A stretch of DNA of 6,264 bases from Sulfurovum sp. Its GTDB lineage: Bacteria > Campylobacterota > Campylobacteria > Campylobacterales > Sulfurovaceae. Below, piece by piece: positions 1 to 6,264 of the stretch (positions within the stretch are counted from its first letter, which is position 1; each line of letters opens with the position of its first letter). The translations under genes and the position numbers were made by a program. Location: the NCBI GenBank assembly GCA_027038155.1, contig JALVXW010000325.1, positions 1 to 6,264 on the forward strand, in the 5' to 3' direction. The notes beneath the pieces were generated by a model. The model searched no databases. It was not told where the DNA came from and worked only from the letters and a program-made list of their open reading frames with translations.

Positions 1-860
1 CCTACGTCAATACGTATATTCTCTGTCAAGGCATAAAAGCGTCCAAAGAGTTCTAAGGTTTTTAAGTCATCTATATCATACTTAATACCTAAAATCTCTA
101 AGGCTTGCATGGCTACTGTTGCATTGTCTATGAGGTAGTCACCCCAACCTTTGGCTTTAGCAATTGTTTCTAACTTTTGGTGGGCAGACGTGCCCACCCT
201 GCATCGATATATTTTTGCATCTTTTTCTCTGGCAATCTCTTTGGCTACCTCAACCACCTCAACATAAGGCTGTGGTGCCAACAAAACCTGCTTTTGGATA
301 CTGCGTATCTTTGTAGAGGCTATCTCTTCTATACTCTCACCCAAAAATGCCTGATGGTCTATGCCTATAGGGGTAACAATAGTAAGCTCTTTATCGCAGA
401 CGTTGGTGGCATCAAACTCACCCCCAAGCCCCGCTTCAAGTACCACCAAATCACACTTTTCAAAAACAACAAGGGCTAAAAGAGTGGTGTATTCAAAATA
501 GCTCAATGCCTCGGAGATCTCTTTGCCCAAAAGACCAAACAATCTTTGATGAGCCTCTTCCAAAACATTCTCTGAAACATCTTTGCCATCAAGCCAAATA
601 CGCTCATTGAACTTCAAAATATGCGGAGAGGAGTAATGACCCACACTAAACGTTTCATTGCTACTTGCTACCTGCTCACTGTTCACTGCTAGGTGTGCCA
701 ATATCCGACCTGTTGAACCTTTTCCATTGGTGCCAACAATATGTACTGTTTTTGGATGTTTAATATGCGGTTTAAGTCGTGCATAAGCGTCATGGACACG
801 CTTATGGTCTATCTCTTTATAGTAGAGAGGTTTTGCATCTAAAAAAGTATTTAACTGCAT
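1..860 (-). CDS. folC: Bifunctional folylpolyglutamate synthase / dihydrofolate synthase, 3' end outside window
   Basis: This cytoplasmic Mur-ligase-family enzyme joins glutamate to dihydropteroate (giving dihydrofolate) and extends the polyglutamate tail of folates, using ATP. The 286 visible codons have no internal stop. The ATP-binding P-loop GTNGKGST is at residues 43-50. YSSPHILKFNERI follows at 76-88, and the second family signature, LEAGLGGEFDATNV, lies at about 141-154. The IGIDH segment is at about 166-169. The C-terminal third is missing because the gene leaves the window. The ATG at 860 is the only sensible start and leads into FLDAKPLYYKEIDH, typical of the family's N-terminus. 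It begins 2 nt after the lptE stop, with AGGA abutting the ATG, so translational coupling to lptE is likely. Two repeat-like stretches are translated in frame, at residues about 56-67 and 221-228. The first lies in a segment about 8 residues longer than in E. coli FolC as I recall it. Identification is firm; intact activity is inferred. Confidence 0.95.
   Translation of the reverse strand, partial: MQLNTFLDAKPLYYKEIDHKRVHDAYARLKPHIKHPKTVHIVGTNGKGSTGRILAHLAVNSEQVASSNETFSVGHYSSPHILKFNERIWLDGKDVSENVLEEAHQRLFGLLGKEISEALSYFEYTTLLALVVFEKCDLVVLEAGLGGEFDATNVCDKELTIVTPIGIDHQAFLGESIEEIASTKIRSIQKQVLLAPQPYVEVVEVAKEIAREKDAKIYRCRVGTSAHQKLETIAKAKGWGDYLIDNATVAMQALEILGIKYDIDDLKTLELFGRFYALTENIRIDV
179..198. 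repeat. REP-like perfect palindrome inside folC
   Basis: An 8-bp perfect inverted repeat, GGTGGGCA and TGCCCACC, is separated by the 4-nt loop GACG. On the minus strand it is preceded by GCAG, reminiscent of the short GTAG-like tag found 5' of REP hairpins mobilised by RAYT (REP-associated tyrosine) transposases. It is translated within folC as roughly RVGTSAHQ (residues 221-228) without breaking the frame. The palindrome is seen directly. Membership of a dispersed REP family is inference from resemblance to GGTGGGCA...TGCCCACC elements known in many bacterial genomes. Confidence 0.7.
660..694. repeat. Five-unit heptamer tandem repeat inside folC
   Basis: Read on the plus strand, the units are GCTACTT, GCTACCT, GCTCACT, GTTCACT and GCTAGGT, a degenerate 7-bp period. 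A weaker sixth unit, TTTCATT, lies on the left at 653-659. On the coding strand this resembles the AGTGAAC/AGTGAGC heptamer repeats often seen between genes. Here it encodes a low-complexity stretch, AVNSEQVASSNE, between the P-loop helix and the YSSPH motif of FolC. The period is visible in the sequence; origin by insertion or slippage is inferred. Confidence 0.65.
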
Positions 861-862
861 TC

Positions 863-1411
863 CTATGGTACTTTTGTGGCCTTATTTTCTCTCTTTTTCT
901 CTACCTCTATCCCTTTTGCACTCACATACGCAAGAAACTCATCTAAAGCTTTTTCCAAACCTTTGCGAAGTGCCTCTATTCTAAGTGTAGAAGAGGTAAT
1001 CGAGGAGGCCTGGATATCTGACTCTACCCTGCTATGTATAGATTTACTTAAGCTACCCTCTTTTGTCTGCATTGTAAAGTGTACACGTACATCTGCACGG
1101 TAACGTGTGACATATCCATTCTCATATGCCAAAGGTCTATAGCTACTACCCCTGTAGCTAACTTCAATCTTGCTTTCGGCTTGTGCCTCTGGTACAATAC
1201 GCCCTTTAAAACGGGTATAGACAAGACGGTTCATCTCATCTTTGATAAAAGGTGCATTTTCAGGCTCTATACTATCGACATTCACTTTTACATATACGGT
1301 ATCTGCAAAGATATTTTGAATGGAACGAGAAGAGGGCTGATACCCACACCCCACCAATACCATAGACATCATAGCTAACCATAAACTCATTACTATTTTT
1401 CTATACTGCAT
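863..1411 (-). CDS. lptE: LPS-assembly lipoprotein LptE (outer-membrane LptDE translocon)
   Basis: LptE is the outer-membrane lipoprotein that plugs and assembles the LptD barrel, which places lipopolysaccharide on the cell surface. The 182-residue product has a positively charged start (MQYRK), a hydrophobic segment at residues 8-20 and the lipobox LVGC, with the lipidated cysteine at position 22. Right after it comes the CGYQP that typically opens mature LptE proteins. The conserved-looking RYRADVRVHF strand is at about 103-112, and the tail is lysine- and glutamate-rich (EVEKKRENK). The length is close to E. coli LptE (193). The start at 1411 is preceded by AAGGAG (1419-1424) at 7 nt spacing, which favours it over M8. 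The gene lies 15 bp after leuS and 2 bp before folC, so it is probably read from the leuS promoter. Family sequence conservation is low, so the call rests on the lipobox, the CGYQP start, size and gene order. Confidence 0.85.
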   Translation of the reverse strand: MQYRKIVMSLWLAMMSMVLVGCGYQPSSRSIQNIFADTVYVKVNVDSIEPENAPFIKDEMNRLVYTRFKGRIVPEAQAESKIEVSYRGSSYRPLAYENGYVTRYRADVRVHFTMQTKEGSLSKSIHSRVESDIQASSITSSTLRIEALRKGLEKALDEFLAYVSAKGIEVEKKRENKATKVP

Positions 1412-1426
1412 ACATGCTCTCCTTGG

Positions 1427-3868
1427 TTATGCTGGTTTTACTGCTAGATTGACCAGCTTATTTGGCACAACTATCTCTTTGACTATAATCATACCCTCTA
1501 GCCACTTAGCCCCTGCTTCTTTTGCCAAAGCAAGTATCTCATCTTGTGATGCAGATGGACTCACCTCTATCTCTGTACGCTTTTTACCCCCTATCATCAC
1601 CATATAGGCGATGCTATCTTGTACAAAAACCTCCGCTTTAACCTCCAACTTGACACCCAGATTTTCTCTTTTAAACAACACCTCAGAGAGTTCTGTTGTC
1701 ACATGCGGAATAATAGGTTCCAAAAGATTCAACATGATATACATCCCCTCTCTCCACACCGCAGCATTATCTTGTTTATCAAGGGCATTAAGTGCTTCCA
1801 TACACGCGGCAATAAGCGTGTTAAAGGCAAATGTTTTTTCATAGACATCTGTTGATTTTTGTAACGCTTCATAGACTTTTACACGTGCAAGCTTAGACGC
1901 TTTGCTAAGTGTGCTCTGCTCTATATCTGGCAAAGTACTACCTGTGACCTTCTCTTTTCTGTCATAGAGTTTTTTAATAAATCTAAACGCACCCTCTACT
2001 GCTGAGTCATTCCACTCCAGCTCTTTGGCAGGAGGTGCGGCAAAAAGGGTAAAAAGCCGTGCAGTATCTGCACCATACTTCTCTACCAAAGCGTCTGGGT
2101 CAACCGTGTTGCCTTTAGACTTAGACATCTTGGCACCATCCATAAGCACCATACCTTGTGTAAGCAGGTTGTTAAATGGCTCATCTATGTCATGGTACCC
2201 AAGGTCACGCAATACTTTGGTAAAAAAACGTGCATAGAGCAGGTGTAAAATAGCATGTTCTATCCCACCTATATACTGATCTACCCCTAGCCAATAATTG
2301 GCATCTTCTTTGTCTATCCCTGTTTCATTCCACTTCTTAGGGTTGGTTGCATAACGAAACTGATACCAGCTAGACTGCACAAAGGTATCTAAAGTATCTG
2401 TCTCACGCGTTGCCTCTTTGCCACACTTAGGACAAGCACACTTTTTCCATGTAGGGTGGTTTTCAAGGGGGTTTCCTTCACCTGTAATCTCTACATCTTC
2501 AGGGAGTGTAATAGGCAGGTTCTCTACATTTTCTGGTACCAATCCACATCTATCACAATGCACAAGCGGTATAGGTGCTCCCCAGTAACGCTGACGTGAG
2601 ATACCCCAGTTTCTTAGTTTATAGTTAGTCGTTCCTTTACCAATCTCCTTGGCTTCAAACATTGCAATAATCTCTTTTTTTGCATCTACATTAGGCATTC
2701 CTGTAAAGAGTGCTGAATTTTCAAGTGTACCCTCTTTGGTATAGGGCAACACTTCTCCTCCAGCAATGACACGTCTCATAGGCAAACCATACTTTGTAGC
2801 AAACTCAAAGTCTCTCTCATCATGAGCAGGTACTGCCATCACAGCCCCTCCTCCATACGAAGCAAGTACAAAATTTGCTGTCCATACAGGTATCTCTTCG
2901 CGTGTAAGGGGATGAATCACACGAATCCCTAAATCATACCCCTCTTTACCCTCTTTGGCACGCTCTATCTCAGTCATATTGCCAATTTCGACTACTCTTT
3001 GGACTACATCGGTATCTAATAAATCATTCTCTAACAAATATTTGGTAATGGGATGCTCTGGTGCAAGTGCGGCGTAAGTTACCCCATAGATAGTATCTGG
3101 ACGTGTAGTAAACACCGTAAACTTCTCAAAGTTTCCACCAAGTTTTGCTCTACTCTCATCGCTTAGCTCAAACGCAAACTCAAGCCCTTGTGATTTCCCT
3201 ATCCAGTTCTCCTGCATCGTAAGCACTTGATGTGGCCATCTACCCTCAAGCTGTTTCAAGTCATCTAACAAATCATCTGCATATTTAATGATGTCAAGGT
3301 AATACCCTGGCATCTCTTTAAGCTCTACAGCATTATCACAACGCCAACAGCACCCCTCTTCTACCTGTTCATTGGCAAGGACAGTATGACACGCCTCACA
3401 CCAGTTTACAGTTGTAGATTCACGATAAAGCAACCCCTCTTCAAACATCTTGATGATAAACTCTTGCTCCCACTTCGTATAGAGCGCATCACACGTAGCA
3501 AACTCACGCGTTTTAGAGAAGCTAAGCCCCAACGCATTAAGCTCTTTTCTCATATAGTCAATGTTAGCGTATGTCCACTCTTTTGGGTCTCTTCCATGTT
3601 TAATAGCAGCATTTTCAGCAGGCATTCCAAAGGCATCCCAGCCAATAGGGTGCAGTACATTAAAGTTTTGTTTTCGGTAGTAGCGTGCAAAGGCATCACC
3701 AATAGCGTAGTTTCTTACATGCCCCATATGTAAACGTCCACTAGGGAAAGGGAACATTGAGAGGATATATTTTTTCTCTCTTGTTAAGGCATCATCAGGC
3801 TCAAAAGCCTTCTCATCATCCCAAATTTTTTGCCACTTGGCTTCAATCTGGCTCGGATTGTAACTCAT
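1427..3868 (-). CDS. leuS: Leucyl-tRNA synthetase (class I)
   Basis: This cytoplasmic enzyme charges tRNA-Leu with leucine and hydrolyses mischarged tRNA. Counting 813 residues from the chosen start, the class I signature HMGH is at 47-50 within [12 protein letters not shown], and KMSKS is at 580-584. A zinc-type cysteine cluster (CEAC at 157-160, CCWRC at 173-177) follows the first Rossmann part. The CP1 editing domain carries TTRPDT at 254-259 and HDERD at 349-353, the latter holding the editing aspartate. A second cysteine set (C438, C441, C477, C479, C482) precedes the rest of the catalytic core. The remainder is the helical anticodon-binding domain and a small C-terminal domain ending LVNLAVKPA. 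An ATG two codons upstream (3874) touches the AGGAA Shine-Dalgarno, while the ATG at 3868 sits 6 nt from it, so I start there. It is first gene of the leuS-lptE-folC operon. All catalytic motifs are intact. Confidence 0.98.
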   Translation of the reverse strand: MSYNPSQIEAKWQKIWDDEKAFEPDDALTREKKYILSMFPFPSGRLHMGHVRNYAIGDAFARYYRKQNFNVLHPIGWDAFGMPAENAAIKHGRDPKEWTYANIDYMRKELNALGLSFSKTREFATCDALYTKWEQEFIIKMFEEGLLYRESTTVNWCEACHTVLANEQVEEGCCWRCDNAVELKEMPGYYLDIIKYADDLLDDLKQLEGRWPHQVLTMQENWIGKSQGLEFAFELSDESRAKLGGNFEKFTVFTTRPDTIYGVTYAALAPEHPITKYLLENDLLDTDVVQRVVEIGNMTEIERAKEGKEGYDLGIRVIHPLTREEIPVWTANFVLASYGGGAVMAVPAHDERDFEFATKYGLPMRRVIAGGEVLPYTKEGTLENSALFTGMPNVDAKKEIIAMFEAKEIGKGTTNYKLRNWGISRQRYWGAPIPLVHCDRCGLVPENVENLPITLPEDVEITGEGNPLENHPTWKKCACPKCGKEATRETDTLDTFVQSSWYQFRYATNPKKWNETGIDKEDANYWLGVDQYIGGIEHAILHLLYARFFTKVLRDLGYHDIDEPFNNLLTQGMVLMDGAKMSKSKGNTVDPDALVEKYGADTARLFTLFAAPPAKELEWNDSAVEGAFRFIKKLYDRKEKVTGSTLPDIEQSTLSKASKLARVKVYEALQKSTDVYEKTFAFNTLIAACMEALNALDKQDNAAVWREGMYIMLNLLEPIIPHVTTELSEVLFKRENLGVKLEVKAEVFVQDSIAYMVMIGGKKRTEIEVSPSASQDEILALAKEAGAKWLEGMIIVKEIVVPNKLVNLAVKPA

Positions 3869-3874
3869 TATCAT

Positions 3875-3879
3875 TTCCT
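3875..3879 (-). promoter_or_regulatory. Shine-Dalgarno deciding the leuS start
   Basis: AGGAA on the minus strand lies 6 nt before the ATG at 3868 but directly against the in-frame ATG at 3874. Normal spacing favours the inner ATG, giving a protein beginning [12 protein letters not shown]. Confidence 0.7.
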
Positions 3880-3895
3880 AAAATTCTTTTCAGGA

Positions 3896-3901
3896 ATTAT
3901 A
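3896..3901 (-). promoter_or_regulatory. leuS operon promoter, -10 box TATAAT
   Basis: A consensus TATAAT on the minus strand is followed by a short leader of about 20 nt to the leuS start. No clear TTGACA-type -35 is present. Upstream lies a T-rich stretch with a 7-bp period (minus-strand reading of 3909-3937). Housekeeping promoters of Campylobacter and Helicobacter are known to use a strong -10 with periodic AT-rich upstream DNA instead of a -35, and this fits that pattern. It probably drives leuS, lptE and folC. Confidence 0.6.
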
Positions 3902-3908
3902 GCTAATG

Positions 3909-3989
3909 AATTAAAAATTAAAAGTTAAAAATTAAAAGAACACAAGTATCAAAAACTCTTTTTTAATTTTTAATTTTTAATTTTTAATT
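3909..3989. repeat. Inverted array of TTAAAAN heptamers in the ypfJ-leuS spacer
   Basis: Positions 3909-3937 contain four tandem heptamers of the form TTAAAAA/TTAAAAG. Positions 3961-3989 contain the inverted counterpart (TTTTTAA repeated). The two 29-nt arms match at 28 positions, and the mismatch allows a G-U pair in RNA. The loop is 23 nt. The right arm runs into the hairpin at 3989-4017. It could act as a weak terminator, as a curved upstream element for the leuS promoter, or be a neutral expanded repeat. Confidence 0.75.
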
Positions 3990-4017
3990 TTCAGTAGGCT
4001 TTAAAAGCCTACTGAAA
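3989..4017 (-). terminator. Hairpin over the ypfJ stop codon, possible terminator
   Basis: A perfect 13-bp stem (TTTCAGTAGGCTT with AAGCCTACTGAAA) closes a 3-nt loop. On the minus strand the stem includes the last codons and the TAG stop of the metallopeptidase gene. What follows in the transcript is A-rich (AAAATTAAAAATT), not a U tract, so it is not a textbook intrinsic terminator. It could still stabilise the 3' end of the mRNA or work with the AT-rich inverted repeat after it. Confidence 0.5.
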
Positions 4018-4887
4018 CGTATTACACGCTCTCAAATCTCCACTCTGCAACCCTCGTCTAAACCACTCTAACCGTTGTCGTGAACTTCCATGCGTAAATG
4101 CATCAGGACGTACAGCACCTCCAGCTTGTTTCTGTAAGGTGTCATCGCCTATGGAGCTTGCTGCTCTAAGTGCCTCTTCCACATCGCCAGCTTCAAGTAT
4201 ATTAAACTGTTTATGTGCAAGGTTTGCCCATACCCCTGCATAACAGTCTGCCTGAAGCTCTACTCTCACCTGCAACGCATTGGCTTTTTTAGAGCTTCCG
4301 CCCCAACTCTGTTTTGCCTGTTGCACTTTGGCAAGTGTGCCTTGCATATTTTGTATATGGTGTCCTATCTCATGAGCCAAAACATAGGCTTGTGCAAAAT
4401 CTCCAGGGGCATTATGTCTCTTTGCCAACTCATCAAAAAAACCTAAATCCAAATAGACCTTTTGGTCAGCAGGACAATAAAAAGGTCCCATCTGTGCAGA
4501 GGCATGACCACAGCCACTTCGTGTGCTTCCACGGTAGAGCACCATTACAGGTTCTCTATAGCCACGTATCTGCTTTTTCCAAACATCTTCTGTACTTGCC
4601 AATACTTTTTTAATAAACACCGCCTCTTTTTCATCTTTGACTTTGTCAATAGGTCCAGATACAGAACCTCCGCCCATACCAAGCAGTGCCAAAGGGTTAT
4701 ACCCCATCATATATGCCCCCACACCTACAGCAATGAGTACCATACCAAATTTGGAACGAAGCAGTGGCTTTAAAATAGGCCACAACATCATCATCGTTCC
4801 CATAGAGGGTAAGCCTCCTCCACTACGCCCCGAACTGGCTCGCCTATCCTCAACATTCCTGCTTTCGCGTTCATCATCCATACGCAT
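4009..4887 (-). CDS. ypfJ: YpfJ-family neutral zinc metallopeptidase, membrane-anchored
   Basis: The 292-residue product belongs to the YpfJ / neutral zinc metallopeptidase family, whose substrates are poorly defined. It opens with MRMDDERESRNVEDRR, similar to the N-terminus of E. coli YpfJ (about 287 residues). A single hydrophobic segment at about 47-63 (FGMVLIAVGVGAYMMGY) should anchor it in the inner membrane, with the catalytic domain probably periplasmic. The zinc motif HEIGH is at 172-176, with E173 as catalytic base. E210 in VELQADCYAGVW is a candidate third ligand. Cysteines at 126, 138, 215 and 288 could form disulfides if the domain is exported. The first ATG is chosen because AAGGA (4893-4897) lies 5 nt upstream, against 11 nt for the second. 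It has its own promoter and is divergent from dnaX. It lies 140 bp upstream of leuS with a hairpin at its end, so it is probably a separate transcript. Family is sure; cellular role is unknown. Confidence 0.92.
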   Translation of the reverse strand: MRMDDERESRNVEDRRASSGRSGGGLPSMGTMMMLWPILKPLLRSKFGMVLIAVGVGAYMMGYNPLALLGMGGGSVSGPIDKVKDEKEAVFIKKVLASTEDVWKKQIRGYREPVMVLYRGSTRSGCGHASAQMGPFYCPADQKVYLDLGFFDELAKRHNAPGDFAQAYVLAHEIGHHIQNMQGTLAKVQQAKQSWGGSSKKANALQVRVELQADCYAGVWANLAHKQFNILEAGDVEEALRAASSIGDDTLQKQAGGAVRPDAFTHGSSRQRLEWFRRGLQSGDLRACNTFQ

Positions 4888-4914
4888 ACGAATCCTTTGT
4901 ATTATATTGATTTA

Positions 4915-4920
4915 ATTATA
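4915..4920 (-). promoter_or_regulatory. ypfJ promoter, -10 box TATAAT
   Basis: TATAAT on the minus strand lies 27 nt upstream of the ypfJ ATG, leaving room for a short leader with AAGGA. A second TATAAT at 4901-4906 is only 13 nt from the start and would place the transcript start beside or inside the ribosome-binding site, so the outer box is preferred. No -35 consensus is evident. Confidence 0.5.
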
Positions 4921-4942
4921 CCAACCAAAAGTAAAATTTAAC

Positions 4943-4948
4943 TACAAT
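4943..4948 (+). promoter_or_regulatory. Possible dnaX -10 box (TACAAT)
   Basis: TACAAT in AT-rich DNA is the best plus-strand -10 candidate I see before dnaX, without a recognisable -35. If used, the leader would be about 120 nt and would contain both REP hairpins. Another start inside the repeat spacer (around 5001-5022) cannot be excluded. Confidence 0.25.
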
Positions 4949-4967
4949 ATTGATACTAATTTACAAA

Positions 4968-5054
4968 CTCGCTCCCATCGCTCCTGCGTGGGAATGCATA
5001 CTTAAAATTTATACAAGTCAAGTGTACATTCCCAGCGAGGACGTTGGGAACGAG
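4968..5054. repeat. Pair of facing REP-like hairpins (BIME-like element) upstream of dnaX
   Basis: The left arm (4968-5000) and the right arm (5023-5054) are imperfect inverted copies that share CTCG, TCCCA, CG, TCCT and TGGGAATG blocks, with a spacer of about 22 nt. Each arm is itself a hairpin. The left one pairs CCCA-CGC with GCG-TGGG around loop TCCT, with one bulged T. The right one (5029-5050) pairs TTCCCAGCG with CGTTGGGAA around AGGA, with one mismatch. The element is GC-rich in AT-rich surroundings. It resembles the widespread TTCCCACGC...GCGTGGGAA elements attributed to RAYT transposases. No transposase is present here, so it would be non-autonomous. Confidence 0.8.
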
Positions 5055-5062
5055 AAGTATAT

Positions 5063-5067
5063 AGGAG
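5063..5067 (+). promoter_or_regulatory. Shine-Dalgarno for the GTG start of dnaX
   Basis: AGGAG lies 5 nt before the GTG at 5073. The overlapping ATGs at 5068 and 5071 do not open the dnaX frame: the one at 5068 reaches a stop after four codons. This places the start at GTG, and it begins only 8 nt after the REP pair. Confidence 0.75.
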
Positions 5068-5072
5068 ATGAT

Positions 5073-6264
5073 GTGTCGTTAGCCTTAGCAAGAAAATATA
5101 GACCTGCCACTTTTAGTGATCTTATAGGACAAGAAGCGGTTTCGCAAACCCTCTCTCTTGCACTTGATGGCAACAGACTCTCGCATGCCTACCTCTTTTC
5201 CGGGCTTAGAGGAAGCGGTAAGACTTCTACTGCACGCATCTTTGCCAAAGCACTCCTGTGTGAAGAGGGTGCAAGCTCTCATCCTTGTGGTGTATGCAGC
5301 CACTGCAAAATGGCTGCCGAGAATGCCCATATGGACATCATCGAGATGGATGCCGCCAGTAACCGTGGGATAGATGACATTAAAGACCTCATAGAGCATA
5401 CCAAATACAAACCCAGTGCTGCACGTTATAAAATCTTCATCATCGATGAGGTCCACATGCTCACCAATCAAGCCTTTAATGCCCTGCTTAAAACACTTGA
5501 AGAGCCCCCAGATTTTGTAAAGTTTATCTTGGCAACAACAGACCCTCTCAAACTACCTGCGACCATTCTTTCAAGAACGCAACACTTTAGGTTTAAAAAG
5601 ATACCACAACACCTTATACTCAAACACCTAGAACATATCTTAGACCTTGAAAACATTGGTTATGAAGTAGAAGCACTAGATATCATCGCACGTTCTGGTG
5701 CAGGAAGCCTAAGAGACTCACTCACACTTACAGACCAAGCCATTGTTTACTCCAAAAACTTTGTAGATGTCGCCACAGTTACAGGGATGTTGGGCATTAT
5801 AGAGCCTAGCCACCTAGAGAAACTTTTAGCAGACATTATGGCAAAAGAGACCTCGAACGTATTAGAGTTTATCAAGATGGCTACAGATTATGAAGCGGAG
5901 ATGATACTGGATGAATTGACACTCTATCTTAAAGATCTATTACTCTCAAAAGATACCACGCTAAGCCCTATGATTATTGAACGTTTCTTTAGAGTCATAG
6001 CAGAGTCAAAAGCACTCCTTGCTTTGGGAAGTGATGGAGAGTTTGTTCTCTCTTTGGCACTTTTTAAGATGATAGAGTCTCTACAAATTAAAGATATAGA
6101 TACCATGATACGTGGACTCGAAAAAGAGCTAGAGGGAGTAGAGGTCTCCGAAATCATGGTTACAACCCCTACACCAACACTCTCTACACCTACAGAGGTC
6201 ATTACCATTACCCAAGAAGAGATAGATGCCAGCTTGCCAACACTCTCCAAAAAAGAGGCAACTA
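5073..6264 (+). CDS. dnaX: DNA polymerase III subunit tau/gamma (clamp loader ATPase), 3' end outside window
   Basis: DnaX is the AAA+ motor of the clamp loader that places the beta sliding clamp on primed DNA; tau also couples polymerases to the helicase. The 397 visible codons are open. The product starts MSLALARKYRPATFSDLIGQ, with GTG read as Met. Walker A is at 44-51 (GLRGSGKT). The zinc-type cysteines are C63, C72, C75 and C78. Walker B, IIDEVHML, is at 123-130, sensor 1 ATTD at about 154-157 and the sensor 2 region GAGSLRDSLTLTDQA at about 209-223 (R214). The arginine-finger motif reads SRT (167-169) rather than SRC, keeping the arginine. Domain III follows, then a Pro/Thr-rich linker from about residue 364 (TTPTPTLSTPTEV), as at the start of a tau-specific region. 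The C-terminus lies beyond the window, so whether gamma is made cannot be judged. No ATG fits the N-terminus; GTG at 5073 with AGGAG does. Confidence 0.95.
   Translation, partial: MSLALARKYRPATFSDLIGQEAVSQTLSLALDGNRLSHAYLFSGLRGSGKTSTARIFAKALLCEEGASSHPCGVCSHCKMAAENAHMDIIEMDAASNRGIDDIKDLIEHTKYKPSAARYKIFIIDEVHMLTNQAFNALLKTLEEPPDFVKFILATTDPLKLPATILSRTQHFRFKKIPQHLILKHLEHILDLENIGYEVEALDIIARSGAGSLRDSLTLTDQAIVYSKNFVDVATVTGMLGIIEPSHLEKLLADIMAKETSNVLEFIKMATDYEAEMILDELTLYLKDLLLSKDTTLSPMIIERFFRVIAESKALLALGSDGEFVLSLALFKMIESLQIKDIDTMIRGLEKELEGVEVSEIMVTTPTPTLSTPTEVITITQEEIDASLPTLSKKEAT

Noticed and set aside
177..479. Plus-strand open frame of 100 codons
   Set aside because: It is antisense to folC, whose signature motifs are clear on the minus strand, and it has no plausible ribosome-binding site or family resemblance.
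3872..3874. Upstream ATG as the leuS start
   Set aside because: It directly abuts the AGGAA Shine-Dalgarno, while the ATG at 3868 has normal 6-nt spacing.
3909..3989. CRISPR array
   Set aside because: The units are 7 bp, contiguous and without unique spacers, and no cas genes are present. It is a simple heptamer inverted repeat.
4968..5054. Riboswitch or tRNA-like leader for dnaX
   Set aside because: The structure is two near-identical facing hairpins of REP type with no recognisable aptamer core or tRNA features.
5085..5471. Minus-strand open frame of 128 codons
   Set aside because: It lies entirely within dnaX, whose plus-strand translation shows Walker A, Walker B and zinc motifs, so it is a shadow frame.
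5924..6250. Minus-strand open frame of 108 codons, rich in Ser and Val
   Set aside because: It is antisense to the intact dnaX frame. Its composition reflects the Thr/Pro/Glu codons of the opposite strand and no family is recognisable.
6249..6254. Run of six A in dnaX as a possible frameshift or slippage site for making gamma
   Set aside because: The run reads TCC AAA AAA GAG, which does not match the A AAA AAG slippery heptamer in phase. Six A is shorter than known transcriptional slippage runs, and the rest of the gene is outside the window.

Overview
This window looks like ordinary chromosomal DNA from a sulfur-oxidiser-type Campylobacterota (Epsilonproteobacteria), most like Sulfurovum or Sulfurimonas. 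That placement is inferred from the style of the FolC, LptE and LeuS proteins, the moderately AT-rich composition, the TATAAT boxes without an obvious -35, and the leuS-lptE-folC gene order. From memory, a similar cluster occurs in Campylobacter. No database comparison was possible.

Layout: positions 1-3868 hold a tight minus-strand operon, read right to left as leuS (leucyl-tRNA synthetase), lptE (LPS-assembly lipoprotein) and folC (folylpolyglutamate/dihydrofolate synthase, cut by the window's left edge). The gaps are 15 bp and 2 bp. A 140-bp AT-rich spacer (3869-4008) carries the leuS promoter, an inverted array of TTAAAAN heptads and a strong hairpin over the stop codon of the next gene. 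Positions 4009-4887 encode, also on the minus strand, a YpfJ-type membrane-anchored zinc metallopeptidase with its own promoter. A 185-bp divergent spacer (4888-5072) contains two facing REP-like hairpins. On the plus strand, dnaX (DNA polymerase III tau/gamma) starts at a GTG at 5073 and runs off the right edge.

The genes are housekeeping and belong to different processes: translation, outer-membrane LPS export, folate metabolism, envelope proteolysis and the replication clamp loader. They do not form one pathway. I see no undescribed multi-gene system here. What stands out is four small repeats in 6 kb. Two lie inside the folC reading frame and are translated: a perfect GGTGGGCA/TGCCCACC palindrome and a five-unit heptamer array. 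One is an AT-rich heptamer inverted repeat against the leuS promoter, and one is a REP pair (BIME-like) ending 8 nt before the dnaX Shine-Dalgarno sequence.
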